Position numbers and translations under genes: made by a program
Source of the DNA: Bog-473 sp963763575
Lineage (GTDB): Bacteria > Actinomycetota > Acidimicrobiia > Acidimicrobiales > RAAP-2
DNA: 64,000 nt
Direction of reading: 5' to 3'
Assembly: GCA_963763575.1 (NCBI GenBank)
Contig: CAVXPD010000019.1
Coordinates: 62,001-126,000, forward strand
Shown: in pieces, positions 33,472 through 43,601 of the stretch
Numbering within the stretch: the stretch's first letter is position 1
Layout: each line of letters opens with the position of its first letter
The notes under the pieces: generated by a model
The model's database searches: none
Seen by the model: the letters and a program-made list of their open reading frames with translations, nothing else
Told to the model about the DNA's origin: nothing

Positions 33472-36278
33472 TCAGGGCTGGACCGTCACGTCGAACACGA
33501 CGGGTGGCAAGGCCGTGCCTTTTGTGGTGCGAAGGTCGAAGCGCAGGACGTAAGTGCCGGGCGTGGAGGCCGAGAGAACGAGGGACTGGGTCGCGGGCGG
33601 GGCCGGGCGGCAGGCCGACGGGTCACCGCTCGGCGGATCGAGCGCGACGGCGGAGAGTGCGAGCGTTCCCGAGGACGGGCTGACTTGAACGGCCGGCGGA
33701 TCGGAGGCCACCTGCCACGAGACGGACGTGGCGTCCAGTGTCGCCGGATCGACGCCAAGCTGGACCGGCGTGGACCGGCCGGTCGCCACGGTGACGGCCC
33801 CGCCCGGCATCGAATAGCCGACGGCGGGGAGCTGCCCGGTGCCGAACGACGGCGGGCTCGCTGCCGGTGAGGAGGCCCAGGCCGGGTCGGGGCTAGAGGA
33901 GACGGTGAAGTCGAGCGTCCCGCCCGACTGCAGGACCGAGGCCGGCAGCCAAGGCAGATCCCATGCGGAGCTCGAGGCGGAGGGCGTTGAGGCGGCCGGT
34001 GCGACCGCGCAGGCACCCGGCGCCGCCGGCGGGCGTGTGATGCCCGAGGCCGTCAGGGCGTGGACATAGGGCCGTGAGGCCGCCGCCCCCGGGGCTCGCA
34101 AGACGAGGCGGTGCCCGTCAGGCAACAGGACCGACTCGGAGGGGAAGAGCGGGCTGGCCAATTCGAGGTCGGCCGATCCGGGGGTCACCGGGAAGAAGCC
34201 CAAGGCGGCCCAGACGTACCACGACGAGATAGCGCCCAGGTCGTCGTTCCCGGGCTCGTCGACCGGGGCGTCGCCATACTCGTTGTCCACGATGGCGCGG
34301 ACGACGCGCTGGGTCTGATCCGGCGCGCCGAAGTAGTCGAACTCCCACGGCGCCCACTCGCCCGGCTCGTTACCGGACCAGTCGTAGGGCACGTCGCGGG
34401 ATGCGTTCAGCTGGGTGAAGAACGTCTCGAGCTTGGCGGTCGCGGCCGCGTCGCCGCCCATGAGGGAGGCCTCGGCGGCGAGGCCCTCGGGGACGGCCCA
34501 GGTGTATTGGATCGCGTTGCCCTCCTCGAAGCCCGTCTGCCCACCCGGTTCGAGCTGCGAGGTCTGGAAGGCGGGGCCGGACGGGAAGGAGCCGTCCGGC
34601 CCGCGTGCGCCCAGGTAGCCGGCGGCCGGGTTGAAGAGGTATTCCCAGTTGGCCGCGCGGGCCGACATGGTGGCGGCCAGCGCGGCGTCGTGTTGGGTGG
34701 CGGCGAGTTGCGATATGGCGAAGTCATCGAGCGCGTACTCGAGGGTCGCCGACCCGCCGATCGAGTAGTCGATGGATGTGAGGTCGAGCGAGTCCGCGTT
34801 CACGTAGTGCTGGGACAGGTACTGGCTGAGGTACTGCCGCTCGATCTGGAGGCCGTGATTTGTCTCGTTCTGCGTGGCACCCTTCACCATGTAACGCAGG
34901 GCGGCGCCGACGTCGAAGTTGCGCACCCCCATGGCGTACGCGTCGGCGATGATCAGGTCGGCCGAGTCGCCGTTCATCTGCACCTCGTCGCCCCCGACGA
35001 TGGCCCACTTGGGCAGCCACCCGCCCTGCTCGGCGTCGTCGACGAGCGATTGCACCATGTCGCCGACGTCGTGGGGGTCCAGGAGGGACTCGAGCTGTAT
35101 CTCGCTGCGGTAGATGTCCCATTCCGAGAAGTTGGCGTACTCGTCGTGACCCCGTGCCGTGTGCACCTTGCCGTCGCTGCCGGCGTATCGGCCGTTGGCG
35201 TCGGAGACCACGTTGGGGAACAGCAGCGAGTGGTAGAGGGCGGTGTAGAAGGTGTGCTCCTCCGCCGGCGTGCCGCCCGCGACGGCGATGCGGCCGAGGA
35301 GGGCGTTCCAGTCCTTGGTGGCGGTGCCGGCCACGCGGGCCACCGACCAGCCGGGGTCCTCGGCCCGCAGGTTCTGCGCCGCGTCGGCCACGCTGACGAA
35401 CGAGATGCCCACCTTCATGAGGACGGTGCGGTCCGCGGTGGTGTCGAAGGCGACGTAAGCGCCGCACGAGGTGCCGGCACAGGTGCCGCTTGCGGGGATG
35501 GTGCCGGCGCTGGTCCAGGTGCCGCTGGTTGAGAACGGTCGGTCGAACTGGGCCACGAAGTGAAGCGTGTAGTTGGTCCCGGTCCCGCAGAACCCGCCGC
35601 TCGTGACCTGACCCTCGATCTCGTCGTGGCCGACGATGCGGACGCTCGACGACACGGCGGGGTTCGCGCTGTCGGCCACCTTGAAGAGCACGTCCGCGTC
35701 GGTGGCGGCGGGGAACGAGAAGCTGGCGATGCCGCTGCGCTTCGTCACGGCGAGCGCGACTGCGACGGGGGAGGCGCCCGGGTCGAGCTCGACGTCGTAG
35801 CGACCGGGGCTCGCGTGCTCGCTCGCATGGGAGAGGGAGGCCGTGGCACCGGCGGGCGACGCGGGGATGGCGCCGACGGTGGGCAGGATCGGGACGTCCT
35901 GGTAGCTCGGGCAGCCGGTGCCGCTCAGGTGGGTGAGGCTGAAGCCGTCGACCCGGTCGTCGCGGTAGTCGTAGCCGCCGCCCGACTGGACGGCGTCGGG
36001 GCTGGTGTCGGGGCTCCACTGGATCATGCCGAAGGGAAGGTCGGCGCCGGGGAACTCGCCGACGGTGCCCGGGCTGACCGGACCGGTGCCCGTGCCATCG
36101 AGCGGGCGCACCAAGGCGGCGGGGTCGGTGGCCGGTGTCGACTGGGTGGTGTGTTGCGGCAGCGGCGGTCCGCAGCCTGGGGCGATGCGGGTGCCACTAC
36201 GGCGGTGGCCAGGAGTCCCGTCAGTGCGGCGGCCGCGGCGCTGGCCGCACCGCGCCCGGGGCGCCACGGGCCGGTCAC
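33472..36278 (-). CDS. GH92 alpha-mannosidase-like, secreted; signal peptide out of frame
   Basis: Conserved GH92 blocks run from DPAALVRPLDGTG and GADLPFGMIQWSPDTSPD through PKWAIVGGDEVQMNGDSADL and SGNEPGEWAPWEFDYFG to PGNDDLGAISSWYVWAALGF. Family enzymes trim alpha-linked mannose with calcium. A C-terminal immunoglobulin-like tail ends near 33480. A good signal peptide (GTG at 36278; GAASAAAAALTGLLATAVVA) lies in a different frame, and the two frames must join between about 36110 and 36190. This is a one-base sequence error or a real disabling shift. The larger open frame upstream to 36876 is antisense to the exonuclease. Confidence 0.85.
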
Positions 36279-36384
36279 GACGCCGACGGTAGTCGTCGCG
36301 GCCGGGCGCGGGGTGGCGTGGAACGGGTGGCGTTGGTGCAGGTATCCGCGGTTTTGTCACAGCCCGCTGCCAAGCTCGCTCGAC

Positions 36385-37107
36385 ATGAGTGACTGGACCG
36401 AGGGGGAGGTGCTCGGTCTCGACTTCGAGACGACGGGCGTCGACCGCTTCACCGACGTCCCTGTTGCCTACGCCCTGGTCTCCGTGGTCGGTGGCGTCGC
36501 GGTCCGCAGCTGGTCCGGGCTGATCGATCCCGGTTGTGACATTCCGGCCGAGGCGACGCGGGTCCACGGGATCACGACAGAGCGGGTCCGCATCGAGGGC
36601 ATGCCCTTGTCCGAGGCGATCGGCCTGGTGACCGACGCCGTCGTCGTCGCCGGACGAAGCGGCGTGCCACTGGCGGGCATGAGGCTCGACTACGACCTCA
36701 CCATGCTCGACGTCCAGGCAGCGGGCGCCGGCCGCCGTGGCCTCGCCGAACGTGGATGGCACGGCCCCGTGCTCGACGCGGCGGTGATCGACCGGCATTT
36801 CGACGCGACCCGGGAGGGGCGCCGGACGTTGTGCGACCTCTGCACGCACTACGGCGTGGAGTTCGAGCACGCGCACGACGCCTGGGCCGACGCGCTGGCG
36901 TCCGTGCAGGTGCTCTTCGCCATGGCGACGTGTTTCCCGGACCTACGCGAGGAGGATCTCAGGGCGCTGCACGAGGACCAGGTCCGATGGCACCGGGAGT
37001 GGACGGAGGACCAGGAAGGCTGGCGATTGGGGCGGGGGATGGCGCCGCTCGACCCGCGTGACTATTCGTGGCCGCTCGCGCCGGCGGTGCTCCCGCCGGC
37101 AGCCTGA
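36385..37107 (+). CDS. DEDDh 3'-5' exonuclease (DnaQ-like)
   Basis: The 240-residue protein shows Exo I as GLDFETTGVDRF (D13, E15), Exo II around MRLDYDLTML (D102/D104) and Exo III as HAHDAWADA (H164, D169). These are the four acids and His needed for two-metal catalysis. DNA proofreading or RNA trimming are both possible, and no polymerase domain is attached. The ATG at 36385 is chosen; the open frame to 35560 is antisense to GH92. Confidence 0.9.
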   Translation: MSDWTEGEVLGLDFETTGVDRFTDVPVAYALVSVVGGVAVRSWSGLIDPGCDIPAEATRVHGITTERVRIEGMPLSEAIGLVTDAVVVAGRSGVPLAGMRLDYDLTMLDVQAAGAGRRGLAERGWHGPVLDAAVIDRHFDATREGRRTLCDLCTHYGVEFEHAHDAWADALASVQVLFAMATCFPDLREEDLRALHEDQVRWHREWTEDQEGWRLGRGMAPLDPRDYSWPLAPAVLPPAA

Positions 37108-37127
37108 ACCGAACGGCCCGGATTCGA

Positions 37128-37970
37128 TCAGCCCTTGAGCAGGTCCCAGACCATGTCGACGCCCTCGTTCTCCTCGAGGACGACCTTGGCCGGGTGCTTC
37201 TTGTCGATGTGCCCGACGAGGCCGTTGTAGACGGAGTAGCCCACGAGCTCCTGGAGGCGGCGCGGGAAGGTCTTGACGAGGGCGGGTGGCACGCCGAGCT
37301 GTTGGTTCTCCTGCTGGCGGATGTAGCCGGCGCAGTAGTTCATGGCGATGCCCACGCGGCGCGTGTCGGTGCGGTTGGCGCCACCGCCATGCCACAGGCT
37401 CCCCACCCACACAAGGACGCTTCCCTTCGGCATTTCGGCGGCGATCGTGTCGTAGCGCTCGAGCGGGTTCGGCGGCTCGTCGCGGAGATGGCTGCCCGGG
37501 ACCAGGCGGGTCGCGCCGTTCTCCTCGGTGAAGTCGGTGATGGCCCACATGGTGTTGCAGATGATCGGGACGTGCGGCCGCCCGAGCGGGATGAGCTGGT
37601 CGTCAGCGTGAACCGGCTGGGCCTGCTCGTCGGGACCGATGGCGATGGACGAGAGGGACGAGATGAGGAGACCAGGATCGAGCACGCCTTCGACGACGGG
37701 GAGCACGTTCGGATGCACCGGGATCTTCTGGAACGTGGGACCGTGAACCAGCAGGTTGTAGACGCGGGTCGTGTGGACGCCCTCGAAGAGGTTGTCGGCC
37801 GGCACGATGCCGAGGTCGTGTTCCAGCTTGAGGAGCGCCTCGTCGATCTCTTCGACCAACTCCGGCTCTATGGCGTCGGGGAGGATGGTGTAGCCGTCCT
37901 CGGCGATCCGCTGCAGGTGGCCGGTCATGTCGGGCACGGGGATGGTCGTCGTGGTCTGGTCGGGTGTCAC
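37128..37970 (-). CDS. Phytanoyl-CoA dioxygenase family (PhyH)
   Basis: This is an Fe(II)/2-oxoglutarate oxygenase of 280 residues. Iron ligands read H121 and D123 (QPVHADDQ) and H194 (SLWHGGGANRT), with Arg204/205 placed to bind 2-oxoglutarate. GTG 37970 is taken because the frame upstream overlaps tRNA-Val. Substrates of the family are diverse; none can be inferred here. Its end is convergent with the exonuclease, 20 bases apart. Confidence 0.88.
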   Translation of the reverse strand: MTPDQTTTTIPVPDMTGHLQRIAEDGYTILPDAIEPELVEEIDEALLKLEHDLGIVPADNLFEGVHTTRVYNLLVHGPTFQKIPVHPNVLPVVEGVLDPGLLISSLSSIAIGPDEQAQPVHADDQLIPLGRPHVPIICNTMWAITDFTEENGATRLVPGSHLRDEPPNPLERYDTIAAEMPKGSVLVWVGSLWHGGGANRTDTRRVGIAMNYCAGYIRQQENQQLGVPPALVKTFPRRLQELVGYSVYNGLVGHIDKKHPAKVVLEENEGVDMVWDLLKG

Positions 37971-38063
37971 GCCGTCAATTCTACGGAACGCCCTGGTACG
38001 GCGCGGCTGGACCGGGTCGCGGGGCCGGGACCCGAAATTGCTGGTGGTAGGGTCTGTGCCGAC

Positions 38064-38139
38064 GGGCCGTTGGCGCAGTTGGTAGCGCACTTGCATGACG
38101 CGCAAGGGGTCGCAGGTTCGAGTCCTGCACGGCCCACCA
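38064..38139 (+). tRNA. tRNA-Val (GAC)
   Basis: Acceptor GGGCCGT pairs with ACGGCCC; anticodon stem CTTGC/GCAAG encloses loop ATGACGC, giving anticodon GAC; T-arm GCAGG-TTCGAGT-CCTGC; CCA encoded at 38137-38139. No repeated 3' end was found downstream, so this tRNA does not appear to carry an island within the window. Confidence 0.95.
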
Positions 38140-38438
38140 GGGCGAATGCGCAAAACGGCGCAGGCGCAAAATCGGGCTGGGCAAATGTTGTGCCAATGTT
38201 CGTGGCCAATCGCGCCCGGTGGGCCTGGATGGCAGCAGCGGCGAGACGCTGCGTCGTCGGTTGAGTGACCTAATGGACCCGCCGCCGACCGAATTCCCGC
38301 AGCCCCGTAAGCCCCTCGAGCGTTCTGGTGTGGTCCTCCACCGGACATCTGTTCCAAGCGCAGATCGGCGAATACTTGCTCGATTCCCTCGGTCGAAGGT
38401 TCCTTCGGCAGGGGTCGTTTTGCGCCGGTCCGATTCAG

Positions 38439-40568
38439 CTAGGACCCGAAGGCCGTGGCCGTCCCGTCGCTCTCGATGATCGAGTAGCAGGTGCCACTGG
38501 CCTTGGCCACCAGACCGACGACGGGGTGGCCGAGCGCTGAGCCACCGAGGGAGCCCAAGAAGCGGGCGTCCCCTTCGGCGAAAACCCCGCCGTCTTTGGC
38601 CACCAGCCAGTAGCCCTTCCCCGTGGGCGTGGTGGCCACCCCGAGCACCGGCTGGGTCAGGACCACGTTGGCCACCGAGCCCTTGTAGGGGGCGTCGCCG
38701 AAGGCGAAGATCCCCCCGTCTGTTCCGACCAGCCAGTAGCCGTGCCCGGTGGGGGTGGCAGCCATCCCGACCATGGGGGCGTTGAGGGCCTTGGCGCCCA
38801 TCGAGCCGACATAAGAGGCGTCGCCGAAAGCGAAGACCCCACCGTCTTTGGCCACCAGCCAATAACCGTGCCCAGAAGGGGTCGACGCGATCCCGACCAC
38901 AGGAGCGTTGAGCCGTGTGCCCCCCATCGAGCCCAGGAAGGGGGCGTCTCCTTCGGCGAAGACCCCGCCGTCGGCGCCGCTCAGCCAATAGCCCCCGCCG
39001 TCGGGGGTCGAAGCGATCCCGGTGATCGGGGCGTTGAGGGCCACGGTTCCGACGAGGGAGCCATGAAAGGCGGCGTCGCCGTAGCTAAAGACTCCACCGT
39101 CTGGGTGGGCGATCCAGTAGCCCCCACCATCGGGAGATGCCGCCAGCACCGAGCCTGCAGTCGAGGGAGTTGTCGGGGTGGGTGGGAGCGGGACAGCGGC
39201 GATCACGACCGAGCGGCTGGTCGTAGCAGAGGGACCACCGTTTCGAGACACTGTCTGGCCGGTGAAGACCTGGCTGGTCGAGGTGCCGGCGGAGTCGGTC
39301 ACCGTCAAGGTCACCGTATAGGTGCCGGGGTTGACGTAGGCGTGGGTGGTGCTCGCCATGGTCGTCATGGCCGAAGAGCCGTCCCCGAAATCCCAGGCGT
39401 AGGAGGTGATGGTGCCGAAAGGAGCCGAGGAGGCCGTGGCGTCGAAGGAACTGGATGAGCCGACAGCCCCGGCGCTCGCCGTGAACGAGGCCGTGGGGGC
39501 CTGGTCGGGCGTGACGGCGACGCCAGTGGGGCCGTTGCCGACCGGCACGGTGGCGGTGACGGTGTCGGTGGCGATGGCGATGACGCGCACGTTGGCGTTG
39601 GCGCTGTTCGCCACGTAGGCCTTGGTCCCGTCGGGCGTGATGGCGACGCCACGGAGCCCGGTGCCGACGGCCACGGTGGCAGTGACGGTGTCGCTGGCGG
39701 TGGCGATGACGCTCACGGTGGGGCTGACAAAGTTGGCCACGTAGGCCTTGGTTCCGTCGGGCGTGATGGCGACGCCAATAGGTTCGGTGCCGACGGGCAC
39801 CGTGGCGGTGACGGTGTCGGTGGCAGTGGCGATGACGCTCACGTTGTCACTGAAGCGGTTGGCCACGTAGGCCTTGGTCCCGTCGGGTGTGATGGCGACG
39901 GCGCTGGGAAGGGTGCCGACGGGCACGGTGGCGGTGACGGTGTCCGCGGCGATGTCGATCACACTCACGTCAGCACTGTTGGAGTTGGCCACGTAGGCCC
40001 TGGTCCCGTCGGGTGTGATGGCGACGCCAAAGGGACCGGTGCCCACGGGCACAGTCGCGGTGACGGTGTCCGTGGCGGTGTCGATGACGCTCACGTTGTC
40101 ACTGTTGAAGTTGGCCACGAAGGCCCTGGTCCCGTCGGGCGTAATGGCGACGGCGGTGGGTTGGGTACCGACGGGGACGGTGGCGGTGACGGTGTCGGTG
40201 GCGGTGGCGATGACGCTCACGTTGGCATCGTTGAAGTTGGCCACGAAGGCCCTGGTCCCGTCCGGCGTGATGGCGACGGCGGTGGGACCGTTGCCGACGG
40301 GCACGGTGGCGGTGACGGTGTCGGTGGCGGTGTCGATGACGCTCACGTTGTCAGTGCCTTCGTCACTGCCTTCGTTGGTCACGTAGGCGCCCGGGGGACC
40401 GCTGCTCGCTCCGGCAGGAAGAGACAACAACCCGAGGCCGATGGCCGCCGTGGCGCCGGCGACGAGAACCCCCGAGATCAAGGGGCACAGGACTCGGCGA
40501 AGCCGGCTTCGATCTGACCCTCTGGGGCGTCGATCCCTCAAACGGTGAAAGGCCAAGGGTGCGGACAC
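38439..40568 (-). CDS. Secreted YVTN beta-propeller / PKD / GYW-repeat surface protein
   Basis: After a signal peptide (about 25-55) come seven near-identical 42-residue YVTN repeats (SVIDTATDTVTATVPVGxxP with VAITPDGTxAYVAN), the number needed for one seven-bladed propeller. A PKD domain (TITSYAWDFGDGSSA, YTVTLTVTDSAG) follows. Six copies of a GYWLVAKDGGVFAFGDAxFxGS motif end the 709-residue protein, as seen in cell-wall proteins of this phylum. GGAAGGAGA before the GTG at 40568 fixes the start. It is likely adhesive or wall-bound. Confidence 0.88.
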   Translation of the reverse strand: MSAPLAFHRLRDRRPRGSDRSRLRRVLCPLISGVLVAGATAAIGLGLLSLPAGASSGPPGAYVTNEGSDEGTDNVSVIDTATDTVTATVPVGNGPTAVAITPDGTRAFVANFNDANVSVIATATDTVTATVPVGTQPTAVAITPDGTRAFVANFNSDNVSVIDTATDTVTATVPVGTGPFGVAITPDGTRAYVANSNSADVSVIDIAADTVTATVPVGTLPSAVAITPDGTKAYVANRFSDNVSVIATATDTVTATVPVGTEPIGVAITPDGTKAYVANFVSPTVSVIATASDTVTATVAVGTGLRGVAITPDGTKAYVANSANANVRVIAIATDTVTATVPVGNGPTGVAVTPDQAPTASFTASAGAVGSSSSFDATASSAPFGTITSYAWDFGDGSSAMTTMASTTHAYVNPGTYTVTLTVTDSAGTSTSQVFTGQTVSRNGGPSATTSRSVVIAAVPLPPTPTTPSTAGSVLAASPDGGGYWIAHPDGGVFSYGDAAFHGSLVGTVALNAPITGIASTPDGGGYWLSGADGGVFAEGDAPFLGSMGGTRLNAPVVGIASTPSGHGYWLVAKDGGVFAFGDASYVGSMGAKALNAPMVGMAATPTGHGYWLVGTDGGIFAFGDAPYKGSVANVVLTQPVLGVATTPTGKGYWLVAKDGGVFAEGDARFLGSLGGSALGHPVVGLVAKASGTCYSIIESDGTATAFGS
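39504..40385 (-). repeat. Seven tandem 126-bp coding repeats
   Basis: The YVTN repeats are conserved at DNA level with a 126-bp period (GTGGCGGTGACGGTGTCGG recurs). This suggests recent expansion or gene conversion, and is a place where repeat number may vary between strains. Confidence 0.75.
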
Positions 40569-41103
40569 GGTGTCTCCTTCCCGATCAGCTGAATGGCATA
40601 GCCGGTCGCAAGAGGATCGAGCAGGCGGCGTTGCGCAAAGCGATCGAGCGCCCGGGCGACGAGTAACAGAGGAATCCCTAGCCCAGGGACGACCGCCACC
40701 GACCTGGACCATCTCGGGCTGTCTCGTGACGTGGCCATCCTGGGAGCACCTTGTTCTGGCGGATATCGATCAAGCCGCTTGTGGGAGTGTACTGATGGTG
40801 CCAGGGCGCTGACCTGGACCTCGCCATGGCTGGTGTCGACGCCTCCTTTTGAGGGGCGATAAGCCGCTATGAAGAGCGTTCGTTGATGAACGCTGATCGA
40901 CGCATCTGGGGAGCTGCAGGTGTCCCACAACGCGCGTCCGTCCATCGTGCTGAGGGTGCCTCCTTACGCCGGTCCGGGGCACCTCGAAGCGGCGCAACCG
41001 AGACCTCTGAAGGACTGAGGGATATTGCGTCACTTTGGGGGTTGGCGGGATCCCTCACTTCGGGCACCAGAATGGTGAGGACCCTAAAGAGGAGGAGGCT
41101 CTC
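40569..41103. other. Intergenic, no gene recognised
   Basis: This 535-base gap lies between divergent genes. It should contain the promoters for the surface protein and DegV. A minus-strand frame (about 40610-40720) with a short hydrophobic run is open but lacks start, ribosome site and homology. Confidence 0.4.
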
Positions 41104-41946
41104 ATGCCCGGTGTCTTCGTGGTCAGCGACAGCTCTTGCGACTTGGAACAGGACGACATCGACCCGTTAAATATCGAGATCGTGCCGCTCACTATCCGAT
41201 TTGGGAACGAAGAATTTACCGACCGCCAAGACCTCAGCGTTGAAGACTTCTACCAACGAATGGCGAACACCGAAGACCTCCCCCAGACGGCCTGCCCGTC
41301 GCCCGGTGCCTTTGAGCAGGTCTTTCGCAATGCAGGCGGCGCTGGCGCTGAGGCCGTGGTCTGTCTCACCATGTCGGGCGACCTGTCAACGACATTTCAG
41401 TCCGCTCTCACCGCGGCCGCCGCGGCCAAGGGCCGGATTGTCGTCCATGTGATCGACAGCCGGACGGTGTCAAGCGGGCTCGGCACTCTTGTGATTGAAG
41501 CCGCGCAAGTAGCCGCCGAGGGGGCCGACATCGGCACAGTATTGCGTCGAGTCAGCGACCTCATCCCTCGCACGCACGTGCTTGCGGCTCTGAACACGTT
41601 GGAGAACCTGAAGAAGGGTGGGCGAATTGGGGGCGCCACGGCAATGGTGGGGTCACTGCTATCGATCAAGCCGGTGATCGACCTTAGCGGTGGCGTTGTC
41701 CACGAAGCCGGTAAGGCTCGGACCCGCAAGAGGGCGCTGCAGATGCTCTATGAACGCATGGGCGCCGCCGGGCTAATCGAGGACGTGGCGGTGATGCATT
41801 GTGGCGCTCCCGACATCGACCAGTTCCTCGACCTCATCGCTCCCCGCTTTCCCCGAGAGGCCATTCGGATCGGCACGTTGGGTGCAGTCGTCGGCGTGCA
41901 CGGCGGCGCTCAAATGATCGGTGTCAGCTGGATTGCCGCTGCATAG
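41104..41946 (+). CDS. DegV-family fatty-acid-binding protein
   Basis: The 280-residue protein has the DegV blocks VVSDSSCDLEQDDIDPLNIE, TSCPSP-like TACPSPGAFEQVF, SGDLSTTFQSA and LENLKKGGRIGGATAMVGSL. Relatives bind a fatty acid and in some bacteria feed the FakA kinase; no FakA is adjacent. GAGGAGGAG before the ATG decides the start. Confidence 0.92.
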   Translation: MPGVFVVSDSSCDLEQDDIDPLNIEIVPLTIRFGNEEFTDRQDLSVEDFYQRMANTEDLPQTACPSPGAFEQVFRNAGGAGAEAVVCLTMSGDLSTTFQSALTAAAAAKGRIVVHVIDSRTVSSGLGTLVIEAAQVAAEGADIGTVLRRVSDLIPRTHVLAALNTLENLKKGGRIGGATAMVGSLLSIKPVIDLSGGVVHEAGKARTRKRALQMLYERMGAAGLIEDVAVMHCGAPDIDQFLDLIAPRFPREAIRIGTLGAVVGVHGGAQMIGVSWIAAA

Positions 41947-41954
41947 GGATCTGG

Positions 41955-41996
41955 GTGACCCCTCCCGCCGTACATGAAGGTAGGTGGGACAGTCCG
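41955..41996. repeat. Interspersed repeat, copy B
   Basis: Matches 13883-13923 (copy A), sharing the core CCGCCGTACATGA and GGTGGGAC in the same orientation. It begins nine bases after the DegV stop codon. Confidence 0.45.
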
Positions 41997-42015
41997 CCGC
42001 GGCAGGAAACAGGGA

Positions 42016-43158
42016 TCAGAGGTTCGGATAAGCAACGGTTGAAGTTGGCTGCCGCGTTGCCCCAAATGGCCACGATGTAGGAAGGGCCGGTGCGTCTGCA
42101 GGGCTGGCCGTATTGGAGTCAACAACTCCCGTGGATACATAGTCGTAATAGTTAATCGCCTCACCGGACTCCACCTTCCAAGCTCCCGCAAGTGCCGCTG
42201 GATATTGAGTCGGATCGACGACAAGAACCCGCAATTCCAAGATGCTCGAGTTTTCAGGGTCGATGACAACCTCGACGCGCTCACCGTCGTGACCGGGAAT
42301 GCCGATCGCGACTCCGCTTAGCCCAGTGCCGAACGTTGTCGCCGGTCCATAGTTGACAACACCGGGCAACGTGGCCATGAACGAATACAGAGCGGCCCGT
42401 TGTCGTGACGAGGCGCCGGCGCCAAGGTATTGGGAAGCCTCATTGAACCGCCCCTCCGCACTACTAGAGAGATTGCTAGCTGGTAGACCCGGCTGATTGG
42501 CCATATAGGCCGCGATCTTGGTCGGATCGGTCGGAAGATCCGTCACGTCGTAGTAGGGGTTCGGAAGGCTGCCTCCAGCGCCCGTCGAGATCGAAGGAGA
42601 CCCAGCGGCCTTCCATGCCTCCTCATCGGCCTTGGTCACGAACTGCGGCACGCCGACATTGCTCGTGGACGTCGCGTTCGGTCCTGGGGGACTCGTCCAG
42701 GTCTGCCGGACGTACTGCTCGTAGTACGTCCACGAACCCTCCTGACCCTCGGTTGAGTAGCTGCCCCGGGTAGGTACGAATCCGTTTGTGATAGATGCAC
42801 CTAACTCCCTCACGTACAAGTACTGACTGGGCCCTGGAATAAGCGGGCTCTGTCCGTCGGCGATTGTCGCAACGGAATGCAAGACCACGGAAGCGGGTGC
42901 CATTGCCAAGTCGAGCGACCTGGGGTGTCTCTCTCCCTTCCCGTTTCCGAAGATGCCCACCAGCACAGCAACCAATGCCACAATCGCAGCGGCAACGAGC
43001 GCACCCGTTAGCAATGACCTGCGCCGATACTCGATCCGCGTGCCGCGGCCCTCGCGTTGATGCTGATCCACAGTCGACTTGACGTCTTCCAGGCGCACCG
43101 GTGGTTGTGCCGTGTGAACGTAGGTCCGGATTCGTTCAGCCAGATCAGGCATGTTCAT
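42016..43158 (-). CDS. Membrane protein, probable anti-sigma factor
   Basis: The 380-residue protein has a cytoplasmic N-terminus of about 45 residues, one membrane segment (LLTGALVAAAIVALVAVLVG, about 49-68) and a large exterior part with no recognised catalytic site. It resembles the CU044_5270-type proteins encoded after actinobacterial sigma factors. Its start overlaps the end of the sigma gene by 14 bases. The anti-sigma role is inferred from position and topology. Confidence 0.6.
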   Translation of the reverse strand: MNMPDLAERIRTYVHTAQPPVRLEDVKSTVDQHQREGRGTRIEYRRRSLLTGALVAAAIVALVAVLVGIFGNGKGERHPRSLDLAMAPASVVLHSVATIADGQSPLIPGPSQYLYVRELGASITNGFVPTRGSYSTEGQEGSWTYYEQYVRQTWTSPPGPNATSTSNVGVPQFVTKADEEAWKAAGSPSISTGAGGSLPNPYYDVTDLPTDPTKIAAYMANQPGLPASNLSSSAEGRFNEASQYLGAGASSRQRAALYSFMATLPGVVNYGPATTFGTGLSGVAIGIPGHDGERVEVVIDPENSSILELRVLVVDPTQYPAALAGAWKVESGEAINYYDYVSTGVVDSNTASPADAPALPTSWPFGATRQPTSTVAYPNL

Positions 43159-43601
43159 TCACCTCCAAATACGCTCTGAGCTTCGAGAGACCTCGATCAA
43201 GGTGGGTTTGGATCGTTGGTACCTTGTTCCCGTCAGGTGCCACATCGCGCTTGGTCCAGCCGAATCCGTGGACTAGCACGACGGCCAGTCGCTGCTGGTC
43301 TGACAGTTCGCCGAGGGCCTTGCCGAGTCCGGGTTCGATCCACGGCTCTTGCCATTCCTCGCGGACGAACAAGGGCGGTGTCTGACGTTCACGTGTTCGG
43401 CTTTGTCCGACTCGGAAGAGGAACCCACCCGGATTCCTCATCCGCTTGACTCGGGGCCAGTGCTCCCACGCCCAAGCGAGTGCCTCCGAGGTCGCCTCTC
43501 GACCGCGATCTAGCCCAAGGGTTGCGAACAGGGGCCCTCCGAAGACTGGGCTCAACCTCTTGTAGGAATTCTTCGAACTCTCGCTCGGAAGGTGGCTTCA
43601 T
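43145..43601 (-). CDS. ECF-like RNA polymerase sigma factor, one frameshift
   Basis: The N-terminus MKPPSEREFEEFLQEVEPSL (from 43601) and the rest, LFATLGLDRGREATSEALAW, RMRNPGGFLFRVGQSRTRER and LSDQQRLAVVLVHGFGWTKR, are in different frames. Deleting one C from the CCCC near 43535 would give the expected LRRALFATLG. Region 2 and region 4 signatures are then complete for a 150-residue sigma factor. Either a homopolymer sequencing error or a young pseudogene. It is followed by its probable anti-sigma factor. Confidence 0.7.

Noticed and set aside
34111..35532. Long plus-strand open frame (473 codons)
   Set aside because: It is antisense to the conserved GH92 gene, Val/Gly/Arg-rich, with no domain; a GC-driven shadow.
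36279..36876. Upstream extension of the GH92 frame
   Set aside because: It is antisense to the DEDDh exonuclease, which has intact catalytic motifs.
39504..40385. Regular 126-bp repeats considered as a CRISPR or satellite array
   Set aside because: The repeats are in frame with a YVTN-propeller protein, have no unique spacers and the period equals 42 codons.
40538..40945. Minus-strand frame upstream of the surface protein
   Set aside because: No ribosome site or homology, and it overlaps the well-supported start at 40568.
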